Assembly (NCBI GenBank): GCA_012031975.1
Contig: JAAUSA010000010.1
Location: forward strand, 1 to 47,911
Length of the DNA: 47,911 nucleotides
Direction of reading: 5' to 3'
Source of the DNA: Alkalinema sp. RU_4_3
GTDB taxonomy: Bacteria; Cyanobacteriota; Cyanobacteriia; Leptolyngbyales; Leptolyngbyaceae
The position numbers and the translations under genes are program-made. How positions within the stretch are numbered: position 1 is the first letter of the stretch; each line of letters begins with the position of its first letter. This document shows positions 18,387 to 26,501 of this stretch, in pieces. The notes beneath the pieces are model-generated. The model did no database searches. It was not told the origin of the DNA and saw nothing but the letters and a program-made list of their open reading frames with translations.

Positions 18387-18496
18387 AGAACCTCTGCCTC
18401 AAACTGGAATACCCTCCAGGATAATGCATGGGTTTGGGGGATTCACGCATCGACCCTAGGAGGTTGTGACAGCTCTACCCTAAGGCAGAGATTGAC

Positions 18497-19726
18497 TCAG
18501 CGCCACAGCAACGAAAGGGACTGCAAAACGCCGATCACGACACCCAAAACGCCGCCGAGGTTGACGATCGCCTGGAGTTCCGTTTGAACCAGATCGTTCA
18601 ACCCCGCTTCTAGCTCTGAGGGGGGCGTGGCGATGATGCGATCGACGATCACCTGCTCTAACTGAAGAATCGGCAGCACCTCGGCCACGATGGATTCGAG
18701 ATCGCGCTCCAGGTAACGCTCTAGAATGCGGGCCAAATCGGCGCTGATTAGGTCCAGGGAGGTGTCCATGACGTCGGACTTGCGGAGGCGATCGAGCAGC
18801 AACCTGGACACCTTGGGCCAGTCCATGGAGCCACTGAGTCCTGTGAGCAGCTCTACGCCTTGATCCTGAAGGAAGTGCCGTACGGTGTTGCCAAAGGTTT
18901 TGCGCAGTTGGCGGACGGTGGTGACGGGCAGGTTTTGGAGGGAGAGGTTTTGGAGGCTTTCTTTGAGGCGGCGGGCGATATTGAGGGACTGGACTAGATC
19001 CGTCAAGATGGCATTGCTGGCCTCGCGCTCCTCCAGGCAAAAACTCCGTAGGCGAATCAGGGAATTGCGCACCCCGAAGAGATTGGCCACCACCCAGTAG
19101 GTGCCGCTGGTTTTCTCGCGGAAGCGATCGTCGATGGTGGCGATGGTGCGATCGGTCAGAAAATCAATCAACAGCAGCCGCATCACATCGGGCGGCAGCA
19201 CCGTCTCCAAAATCCACCGGGCCAACTGGTCCGCCTGCTGGTCGGTCAACTGGAATTCTAGGAGGACGCGATCGAAGATTTGATCCAACTGGGCCTGGAG
19301 GAAATTCTCTCGCTCGGCTAAGACGGACAGGAGTTTGGGCAGGGACTCGCTAAAGAGGTCTTCCAGGATATGGGCGAGGATCTCGCTAGTCTTCTGCTGT
19401 TTGTTCGACTGGACTTGATCTAGAGCCAGACGCAGCAGCCAGAGGATCGCCTGCTGTACCCGATCGAAGCGCAGCAGACGCCGAGCGATGTTTTCGATCT
19501 CATCGGGGGTGAGGAGCGAGCCTGTGATGGAATCGGCGATCCGCTGGCCGAGGCGAGCCTGGTTGCGGGGAATCACGCCCGGTGTGAAGGGGATCTGCCA
19601 ACTGCCTAGGAACTTCGGTTCGTAGGGCCGAAACAGCATGCGGATCGCGATGTCATTGGTGAAGTAGCCAATCACACCGCCGATCACGGGGGGTGCAACG
19701 TATAACCAGACTGTGGGGAGATCCAA
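18497..19726 (-). CDS. DUF445 family membrane protein
   Basis: A 409-residue protein with the DUF445/YheB architecture. An N-terminal hydrophobic segment with VIGYFTNDIAIRMLFRP (about 13-30) is followed by TPGVIPRNQARLG, a long amphipathic helical region rich in Leu, Gln and Arg, and a C-terminal hydrophobic anchor (IVNLGGVLGVVIGVLQSLSLL). It is thus membrane-attached at both ends. In Bacillus YheB-type proteins have been reported around sporulation and biofilm, but no function is known in cyanobacteria. It lies 30 bases downstream of menG on the same strand. Confidence 0.85.
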   Translation of the reverse strand: MDLPTVWLYVAPPVIGGVIGYFTNDIAIRMLFRPYEPKFLGSWQIPFTPGVIPRNQARLGQRIADSITGSLLTPDEIENIARRLLRFDRVQQAILWLLRLALDQVQSNKQQKTSEILAHILEDLFSESLPKLLSVLAERENFLQAQLDQIFDRVLLEFQLTDQQADQLARWILETVLPPDVMRLLLIDFLTDRTIATIDDRFREKTSGTYWVVANLFGVRNSLIRLRSFCLEEREASNAILTDLVQSLNIARRLKESLQNLSLQNLPVTTVRQLRKTFGNTVRHFLQDQGVELLTGLSGSMDWPKVSRLLLDRLRKSDVMDTSLDLISADLARILERYLERDLESIVAEVLPILQLEQVIVDRIIATPPSELEAGLNDLVQTELQAIVNLGGVLGVVIGVLQSLSLLWR

Positions 19727-19756
19727 GGGGATTGACCGTAGCGAATAGGGCCATTT

Positions 19757-20452
19757 CTATTTTGTGCCAACGAGGACCCCCATGGTGCCCTCGGCAATGG
19801 GGTAATGTACGACCTGGCTAAAGCCCGCTGCCTGTGCTAGCTGGACCTGCTCCTTGCCCGTGGGAAAGCGATCGAGGCTGGGTGCAATGTAGGCATACTC
19901 CTCAGTAAAACCCATCTGCTTGGCCGCTGGCACCACCAGATTATCCAGGTACCACTGCTGAAACCCCCGCACCAGTGGATTCGAGGGGCGATGCATATCG
20001 AGGATCGCAAACGTAGAGCCCGGTTTGAGTACCCGGTAGAGTTCCGCCAAACTTTGCGGGATGTCAGTGACGTTGCGCAGGCCGTAGCTCATGGTGGCGC
20101 AGTCCATGCTGCTGTCGTCAAAGGGCAAGGCTAGAACATCGGCTTGGATCCATTGAACGCGATCGCCGTTTTTCGCCTTTGCCGCCCGTTCCCTGGCAAT
20201 ATCCAACAGGTCAAAGGAGAAATCCACACCGTAGACTGTCCCGAAGGGGCCGACGCGATCGGCCAGCATCAGGGCCACATCCCCACTGCCACAGCAGAGA
20301 TCCAGCGCTTGGGATCCGGGCTTGGGATCGGCCCATTTGACGGCCATCTGCTTCCAGATTTTGTGCTGGCCTAAGCTGAGGACTTGATTGAGGCGATCGT
20401 ATACGGGCGCAATGGTATTAAAGAGGCTTTGAACGGAGGTGGCGTTTGTCAT
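19757..20452 (-). CDS. menG: MenG/UbiE quinone C-methyltransferase
   Basis: A 231-residue class I SAM methyltransferase of the UbiE/MenG family. The start TSVQSLFNTIAPVYDRLN, the SAM-binding ALDLCCGSGDVALML and the two family signatures around DCATMSYGLRNVTD and YRVLKPG are visible. In cyanobacteria the enzyme performs the last methylation, from demethylphylloquinone (2-phytyl-1,4-naphthoquinone) to phylloquinone, the A1 electron carrier of photosystem I. Plastoquinone synthesis uses a different enzyme. It is followed by the DUF445 gene after 30 bases, probably in one transcript. Confidence 0.93.
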   Translation of the reverse strand: MTNATSVQSLFNTIAPVYDRLNQVLSLGQHKIWKQMAVKWADPKPGSQALDLCCGSGDVALMLADRVGPFGTVYGVDFSFDLLDIARERAAKAKNGDRVQWIQADVLALPFDDSSMDCATMSYGLRNVTDIPQSLAELYRVLKPGSTFAILDMHRPSNPLVRGFQQWYLDNLVVPAAKQMGFTEEYAYIAPSLDRFPTGKEQVQLAQAAGFSQVVHYPIAEGTMGVLVGTK

Positions 20453-20542
20453 TATGGTTGTCTTAAAACCGTCAAACCCATATTCCCACGAGAGAAAGCC
20501 CCAAAAACATCTGTTTCAGGGCCACAAGGAGAACGCTTAAGG

Positions 20543-21496
20543 CTAGGCCGCAACCAGGGGACGGTAATGACGGCTGCAGGTGATGGAAAGGGCCACCTGC
20601 TGGGCTGCCAGATGCATCAACACCAGCTCATCTTCCCGGAGGGAGAAGGGCGACTTCCACTGCAGGGATAATAGACCCATCACCTCATCGCGCAGGGCCA
20701 CGGGCATCACCACATGGGACTGCACACCCGAGGCTCCGTAGTGGCCCTGGGCCGAGAGCCCAGCATCGGTGGGCACGTTGAAGCAAGCCTGCATTTGACC
20801 ACTCCGAATTGCGGCTTGGGCCAGCGGGTCCTGGGCCAACCAGTTTTGACCTTCGCCCCAACTGCCCTGGGCTTCCACCAGCTTGCCCGCTTCCACCACC
20901 TGAATCAGACAGTGATCGGCGCTGAAGCTGTCACCAAAGGCGAGGGCGATCGGATCCAGGCTGCTGCCCAGGGTTTCCGACTGCTGGGCCACACCCACGA
21001 GGCGAGCGAGGAGCGCCATTTGGGCCTGGGATCGGCGCAGCTCTTCGGTCCGCTGCTTGAGGACTTCGTAGGTTTCTGCGGCCCGGTGGACGACGGCCTT
21101 CAGTTCCTCTGGATCCCAGGGCTTGGTGATGTACTTGTAAACCTGTCCTGAGTTGATTGCTTCGACTAGGTCTTCCACATCGGTGAAGCCTGTCAAGATG
21201 ATCCGGACTGTGTCTGGAAACTCTGGCACCGTGCGGCTGAGGAACTCCGTCCCCTTCATTTCAGGCATCCGCTGGTCGGAGATAATCACCGCCACTTCGC
21301 CCTCGGCCTGCAAAATTTCTAGGGCGCGCACACCACTTTCGGCCTTCAAAACCTGAAAGTCCCGGCGGAAGGTGCGGTATAGCAGATCTAAGTTGTCGGG
21401 CTCGTCGTCCACAACCAGCATTTTGGCTTTCTTGGGGCGATCGAGACTAGTCAGTTGGCGACTAATCGCTTCTAGACCTGGAACAGTGTATTCCAT
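20543..21496 (-). CDS. response regulator: REC domain plus GAF domain
   Basis: A 317-residue two-domain protein. The receiver domain (about 22-140) shows MLVVDDEPDNLDLL, the phosphoacceptor Asp in VIISDQRMPEMKG, the Thr in ILTGFTD and the Lys in YITKPWD. A short helical linker (about 140-165) leads to a GAF-like domain (about 170-310) with HCLIQVVEAGK and HVVMPVALRDEVMGLLSLQW. There is no HTH, kinase or GGDEF output, so it probably works by protein-protein contact or as a ligand-dependent adaptor. The GAF part has no obvious bilin-binding Cys motif. Its histidine kinase is not in the window. The gene lies 90 bases before menG, in the same direction. Confidence 0.85.
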   Translation of the reverse strand: MEYTVPGLEAISRQLTSLDRPKKAKMLVVDDEPDNLDLLYRTFRRDFQVLKAESGVRALEILQAEGEVAVIISDQRMPEMKGTEFLSRTVPEFPDTVRIILTGFTDVEDLVEAINSGQVYKYITKPWDPEELKAVVHRAAETYEVLKQRTEELRRSQAQMALLARLVGVAQQSETLGSSLDPIALAFGDSFSADHCLIQVVEAGKLVEAQGSWGEGQNWLAQDPLAQAAIRSGQMQACFNVPTDAGLSAQGHYGASGVQSHVVMPVALRDEVMGLLSLQWKSPFSLREDELVLMHLAAQQVALSITCSRHYRPLVAA

Positions 21497-21750
21497 AGGG
21501 GATGTAAGGTTTCTCCTTGGGCAGTGGGAGCAAGGGAACGGACGGGTGCGTCAGGTCTTGCTGCATATCTCAAAGAATTCCCCTGACTCGGGCGATCGCT
21601 AACAATTTCGTCGAATTTTCCCTGCCTGCAACAGGTGACAGCTCAATCTTGGGTCCATTTGCGATTTTCCCAGGTGCGTTCACCATCTGTGCTACCATAT
21701 GAGGCTGTATTTCTCCTAAAAGCTTGGGACTCGTGCTGGAGGCAAAAGTT

Positions 21751-22050
21751 TTGTCGAAGTTTATTTTGAAAGTGCTTTGGTTGGATGAGAACGTGGCGCT
21801 GGCTGTGGATCAGGTGGTTGGTAAAGGCACAAGCCCGTTAACCAAGTACTTCTTCTGGCCCCGTAGCGACGCTTGGGAAGAGCTGAAGTCTGAGATGGAA
21901 GCGAAACACTGGATCACGGAGGTCGATCGCGTTGAGTTGCTTAACAAGGCGACTGAGGTGATCAACTATTGGCAGGAAGAAGGGAAGAGTCGGCCTGTGG
22001 CGGAGGCCCAGACGAAGTTCCCGGAGGTTGCGTTTACTGGTAGTGCTTAA
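21751..22050 (+). CDS. 30S ribosomal protein PSRP-3 / Ycf65
   Basis: A 99-residue protein matching plastid-specific ribosomal protein 3 (Ycf65): [40 protein letters not shown] and [16 protein letters not shown]. It is a stoichiometric component of the small ribosomal subunit in cyanobacteria and chloroplasts. The start is a TTG at 21751, giving the standard M-S-K-F-I-L-K N-terminus with GGAGG about nine bases upstream; no ATG fits. The gene is divergent from the response regulator and is followed by a good terminator hairpin. Confidence 0.93.
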   Translation: MSKFILKVLWLDENVALAVDQVVGKGTSPLTKYFFWPRSDAWEELKSEMEAKHWITEVDRVELLNKATEVINYWQEEGKSRPVAEAQTKFPEVAFTGSA

Positions 22051-22099
22051 TGGGGATCTGGGTTTTTGACTCAGATGTTTGAATTTTTCACTCAGTTGT

Positions 22100-22129
22100 A
22101 AATCCTGACGCCTTCGGGGGTCAGGATTT
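22100..22129 (+). terminator. rho-independent-type terminator after PSRP-3
   Basis: AAATCCTGAC (22100-22109) pairs with GTCAGGATTT (22120-22129); the stem extends inward across GCC/GGG around a TTCG tetraloop. It begins 50 bases after the PSRP-3 stop. The A-run before and T-run after make it plausible in both directions. Confidence 0.75.
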
Positions 22130-22203
22130 ATGGCATTTTAGGGATACGCTTATGGGCAGGGTTTTAGTATTTTCTTAGCGAAAGGCATTTCGAGGATGAT
22201 GGC

Positions 22204-24499
22204 ATGACAACGATGATTAGCCCTGAGCAAATTGACCGCATTGTCTGGAACCAGCACCATAATCCTTTTGAGGTCCTGGGTCCCCATCCCTTGGATGTCG
22301 ATGGTAAGACGGGCTGGGTGGTGCGGACCTATCAGCCGGACGTGGAGGCAGTGAGTCTACTGCTGCCGGAATCACGGGCGGAAATTCCCATGAAACCCAC
22401 ACATAATCCTCACTTCTTCGAATGTTGGGTGGAGCAGGGGGACCTCGGGACCTATCAGTTCAAGCTGAAGTCAGGGGACCATGAGCGGGTGGTCTATGAT
22501 GCCTATGCGTTTTCTTCTCCTGCGCTGACGGACTACGATCTCCACCTGTTTGCCGAGGGCAATCACCATCGGATCTACGAAAAGATGGGTGCCCATGTCA
22601 TGGAGATGGGTGGGGTGATGGGTGTCTACTTTTCCCTTTGGGCTCCGGAGGCCCGCAATGGTCTCGCTGCTGGGGGACTTTAACAGCTGGGATGGCCGTG
22701 CCCACCAGATGCGCAAGGGCCACACGGGCGTATGGGATCTGTTCATCCCTGGCCTCGGCGTCGCGCGCCCTATAAGTTTGAGGTGAAAAACCGCGACGGT
22801 CATATCTACGAGAAGTCCGATCCTTATGGTTTCCAGCAGGAAGTGCGGCCTAAGACGGCTTCGATCGTCACCGACCTAAACACCTATACCTGGAAGGACG
22901 ATGCCTGGATGGAGCAGCGTCGTAGCCAGGATCCGCTGGCTAAGCCTGTGTCGGTCTATGAGCTGCATATGGGTTCCTGGATGCATGCATCGAGCGATCA
23001 TCCGGCGATCCGCCCCGATGGCAGTCAAGAGCCCGTGGTTGAGGTTTCGGAGATCAAGCCCGGTGCGCGTTTTCTGACCTATCGGGAGCTGGCGGACAAG
23101 CTAATCCCCTACGTGAAAGAACTGGGCTTCACCCATATTGAAGTGCTGCCCGTGGCAGAGCATCCCTTCGACGGATCCTGGGGCTACCAGGTGATCGGCC
23201 ACTATGCCTGCACCTCCGCGCTACGGCACGCCCCAGGACTTCATGTATTTTGTCGATCAGTGCCATGCCCAGGGCATTGGGGTGCTGGTGGATTGGGTGC
23301 CGGGGCATTTTCCAAAGGATGGCCATGGTTTGGCGTTCTTTGATGGGACGCACCTCTATGAGCATGCGGATCCGCGTAAGGGTGAGCATAAGGAGTGGGG
23401 CACCCTGGTGTTCAACTATGGCCGCAATGAGGTCCGCAATTACCTAGTTTCCAACGCCCTATTTTGGTTTGAGAAGTTCCACATTGATGGGATTCGGGTG
23501 GATGCGGTGGCGTCGATGCTGTACCTGGACTATTGCCGCGAGCCGGGCGAATGGGTGACCAACCAGTATGGCGGACGGGAAAACATCGAGGCGGCGGACT
23601 TCCTGCGCCAGATGAACCATGTGGTGTTTAGCTATTTCCCTGGGGTGCTGTCGATCGCGGAGGAATCCACTTCCTGGCCGATGGTGTCCTGGCCGACCTA
23701 TATGGGGGGCCTGGGCTTTAACCTGAAGTGGAATATGGGCTGGATGCATGACATGTTGGATTATTTCCACATGGATCCTTGGTTCCGCCAGTTCCACCAG
23801 AACAATCTCACCTTCAGTATGTGGTACCACCACAGTGAAAATTTCATGCTGGCGCTGTCCCACGATGAGGTGGTCCATGGCAAGAGCAATATGATCGGCA
23901 AGATGCCGGGGGATGAGTGGCAGAAGTTTGCGAACCTACGCTGTCTGTATACCTACATGTTTGGCCATTCAGGGAAGAAGACCCTGTTTATGAGCATGGA
24001 GTTTGGGCAGTGGAGTGAGTGGAATGTTTGGGGGGATCTTGAATGGCAGTTGTTGCAGTTTGAGCCGCACCAGCAGTTGAAGACGTTTATGGGGGCGTTG
24101 AATCATCTGTACCAGAGTGAGCCAGCGCTCTATACCCAGGATTTTGATGAGCCGGGGTTTGAGTGGGTGGATTGTGCGGATAATCGCCATAGTGTGGTGG
24201 CATTTATTCGACGCGATAAGCTGTCGGATGACTTCATTTTGGTGGTCTGTAACTTTACGCCGCAGCCCCATAGTCATTATCGGGTGGGTGTGCCGGAGTC
24301 GGGGTTCTATCGCGAGTTGTTTAATAGCGATGCGAAGGATTTTGGTGGGAGCAATATGGGGAATATGGGTGGGAAGTGGTCCGATGACTGGAGTTTCCAC
24401 GATCGCCCCTATTCCCTAGATCTCTGTTTGCCGCCCCTGGGTACGGTGATGTTTAAGCTCGATCGAGAGCATACGGCACAGCTGCGATCGGGGACTTAG
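22204..24499 (+). CDS. glgB: 1,4-alpha-glucan branching enzyme GlgB (three frameshifts)
   Basis: A GH13 branching enzyme of about 764 residues after repair. It makes alpha-1,6 branches in glycogen. An N-terminal CBM48-type region ([22 protein letters not shown]) is followed by the barrel with [15 protein letters not shown] (nucleophile Asp near 432), AEESTSWP (acid Glu near 485) and [10 protein letters not shown] (near 552), and a C-terminal beta domain. The frame breaks at three places: an extra G at 22660-22661 ([13 protein letters not shown] restored), a missing base near 22760-22765 ([11 protein letters not shown] restored), and an extra base near 23216 ([13 protein letters not shown] restored). 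All conserved residues survive, so errors are likelier than decay. It lies 150 bases after PSRP-3. Confidence 0.93.
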
Positions 24500-24567
24500 G
24501 GTTCCTCGGGGTCGATGCCTAGGGCGCGCAGTTGTGCGGCTAGGCGATCGGCCCCTTTGCCCGTGAT
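24496..24567 (-). pseudogene. C-terminal remnant of a Uma2 family gene
   Basis: Reading leftwards, the last 23 codons give [18 protein letters not shown] and a TAA overlapping the glgB stop. This matches the typical tail of cyanobacterial Uma2 proteins, compare ADQLAERLRSLGLDPED at 17622. The frame is closed immediately upstream by a TAA at 24568-24570, so only a stub of the gene is left. Confidence 0.6.
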
Positions 24568-24687
24568 TTAGTCAGTCAAAGTGAATTGCTACCCAAGTTA
24601 AACCTGCGCCTGCTGGAATTTTGCTCCCGCATGGCAGACCAGTATGACACTGTGACGACCTTTCTCGATCGCACTAAACCACCGTAA
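24565..24687 (+). pseudogene. orphan 40-codon gene fragment
   Basis: An open stretch without a start codon encodes DLVSQSELLPKLNLRLLEFC and then SRMADQYDTVTTFLDRTKPP before a TAA. It looks like the natural C-terminal end of a protein (good codon use, helical) rather than random sequence, but I do not recognise the family. It abuts the Uma2 stub head to head, so this spacer looks like debris from rearrangement. Confidence 0.35.
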
Positions 24688-24696
24688 AAAGCTCCA

Positions 24697-25686
24697 TCAT
24701 GCCGTAAAATGCTCCGTAATACTGCAATCTCCCAACATTACCTGCACCGAAAACTTTTCCCCTAGATTTGCTTGAAATTTCAACTGAATTAAGTTATCTG
24801 ATTCCCTTGCCTGTACCCGAGCAAAGGCATTCCCATCAGGGTAAAGCCCCGCCAAGGTCAGTCCCTGGGGCAGATAAACCTGCTGCAAGGGCGCAATCCG
24901 CAGCAGTACCGCCACCTCTCCATCATCTTCCTTCGGCAATACACCGACTACCAGGGCGATCCCATTCCCCTCCAAGGCGAGACCCAGATCCAAAACCCGC
25001 CGTACGCCAGCCTGGGGATGCTCCGGGGCAATCTGCCAGAGGCGATCGCTCTCTGACCACAAAGCCTCATCATCCTGGGCCTGATTAATTGCCGTGACGA
25101 TCTGCTCCACGGGACGTTCCACCACAGGTGTATGACAAAATGCAGCCAAGGGATTCCCTTGGGGTTTCCACTGCTTGAGATCTATCCAGCGATCCCTTGC
25201 GTTGCCCACCAGCCAGTCGGACAGCGAATTCTCCTTCACCACCAGCGCCTCAAATAGATTCGTCAAGGGCTCAAAGCGATCGAGCAAGACCTGCTGCGCC
25301 TGCACCTCGGGTAAAAACCCCAGTAAGGTTGCCTGGGTTTCCTCGATCGCCACCGCCACATAGCCCAGGCGATCGTTCCAGGTTTCCATAGGGACATCAC
25401 AATGGACCGCCTTTGGATTGACTGGACGACATTCCAATCGCCCCACCCCCAAAATCTCCAAATCCGCCACATCCAGGGACAACTGCGCCGCCAAATCGTA
25501 GCTATCGCTCCCTCGTCCAGTCTTCACGCCCATGCGAATTAAAAACGTCTCGACCGCCTGCACAGCCAGCAAATTCCGAAACACCTCGCCCTGTTTTTCC
25601 CGCGATGGATGCCGCCGGGCCGATCGCCAGGCGACATCGCGCATTACGTTTGTGAGTGCAATTGAAATGGAAGAAGAGCCCAACAT
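24697..25686 (-). CDS. DUF1822 family protein
   Basis: A 329-residue soluble protein of the cyanobacterial DUF1822 type. Visible segments are SYDLAAQLSLDVADLEILGVGRLECRPV, ETWNDRLGYVAVAIEE and, at the C-terminus, LPQGLTLAGLYPDG and FSVQVMLGDCSITEHFT. The function is unknown. The ATG at 25686 (MLGSSSISIALTNV) is chosen; a longer frame upstream would translate a purine/pyrimidine tract into a Phe/Ser leader. It lies 55 bases downstream of the sigma-like gene on the same strand, a pairing common in cyanobacteria and suggesting a shared regulatory role. Confidence 0.8.
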   Translation of the reverse strand: MLGSSSISIALTNVMRDVAWRSARRHPSREKQGEVFRNLLAVQAVETFLIRMGVKTGRGSDSYDLAAQLSLDVADLEILGVGRLECRPVNPKAVHCDVPMETWNDRLGYVAVAIEETQATLLGFLPEVQAQQVLLDRFEPLTNLFEALVVKENSLSDWLVGNARDRWIDLKQWKPQGNPLAAFCHTPVVERPVEQIVTAINQAQDDEALWSESDRLWQIAPEHPQAGVRRVLDLGLALEGNGIALVVGVLPKEDDGEVAVLLRIAPLQQVYLPQGLTLAGLYPDGNAFARVQARESDNLIQLKFQANLGEKFSVQVMLGDCSITEHFTA

Positions 25687-25707
25687 GAAATACCTCGCTA
25701 ATAAGAT

Positions 25708-25740
25708 CGAAAAAAGAAAAGAGAAAAGAGAAAATGAAAA
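25708..25740 (-). repeat. purine-rich tract before the DUF1822 start
   Basis: On the plus strand this segment is nearly all A and G in AAAAGAG-like units. Seen from the DUF1822 gene it is a TTTTCTC tract just upstream of its ATG. It mirrors the CT tract at 363-399. Confidence 0.55.
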
Positions 25741-25741
25741 A

Positions 25742-26401
25742 TTACCCAAAGCCCTTCGACTGTAAAAACGATCGCAACTTGGGCAGGCATCGATTGTGAT
25801 AAAAATTCGTTAGGGTGTCGGGTTTCGCATTTAGCTCTAGGGCCAGTTCTTTCCATTTTTTAGGCGGCGGTAGGCGATTGCCAATGACTACGGCACCGTT
25901 GATATCAGGCCTGTCGAGCACATGCATTCGTCTCAAGCTGCGATCGGACCTTAGCCATAGATTGATAACATCCAAGAGATTTTCCCTGGGCGGTTCGCTG
26001 TTATCTTCAACAGTAGCCCAAGGATTGCTGTGGGGATCGGGCAGGGTTTCCCAGGGATTCAATCCTACTTCGTCGCCCCAATCAATCTTGCGATCCAAGC
26101 TCTTTTGACGAGCCATTTGAACATCCTTCAGTCGGTTCTTTAAATAGAAATTAATCCAAGTCATCACCGCCCCGCGCCCTGGATCATAGGTCTCAATCCG
26201 CTGTAGCAAATAGAGCCAATTTTCATTCAGAGCCTCGGCATAGAGATCCCGGTCGGCCCCGGCGCCCCGCCAAAGTTTCCCAGAATTCTCCACCACAGCG
26301 ACAAACTGGGTTAACGCCTTCTGGCGAGCGATACTCTCTGCCGGATAAGCGCAAGCCTCAGCTAACAGGGCCTGCAACTGCCGATCGAGGGAATCAGTCA
26401 T
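25742..26401 (-). CDS. sigma-70-like RNA polymerase sigma factor
   Basis: A 219-residue protein resembling the sigma-70-like proteins found beside DUF1822 genes in cyanobacteria. A region-2-like part (ALNENWLYLLQRIETYDPGRG and AVMTWINFYLKNRLKDVQ) and a C-terminal region-4-like helix-turn-helix (KKWKELALELNAKPDTLTNF, YHNRCLPKLRSFLQ) are seen; the middle (DWGDEVGLNPWETLPDP) is divergent. It may direct a small regulon or be a degenerate, non-promoter-binding member. The ATG at 26401 (MTDSLDRQLQALL) is chosen over upstream codons. It lies 100 bases downstream of the polysaccharide island's last gene, and may be read through from it. Confidence 0.7.
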   Translation of the reverse strand: MTDSLDRQLQALLAEACAYPAESIARQKALTQFVAVVENSGKLWRGAGADRDLYAEALNENWLYLLQRIETYDPGRGAVMTWINFYLKNRLKDVQMARQKSLDRKIDWGDEVGLNPWETLPDPHSNPWATVEDNSEPPRENLLDVINLWLRSDRSLRRMHVLDRPDINGAVVIGNRLPPPKKWKELALELNAKPDTLTNFYHNRCLPKLRSFLQSKGFG

Positions 26402-26501
26402 AGTATGGGGGGTAAAACGAGGGACAGCAACCATTATCCATGACCTGGGGGAGACGCCATAGGGGGCTATCACGCCTGGACGGACAGGTTAGGACGGTCT
26501 G

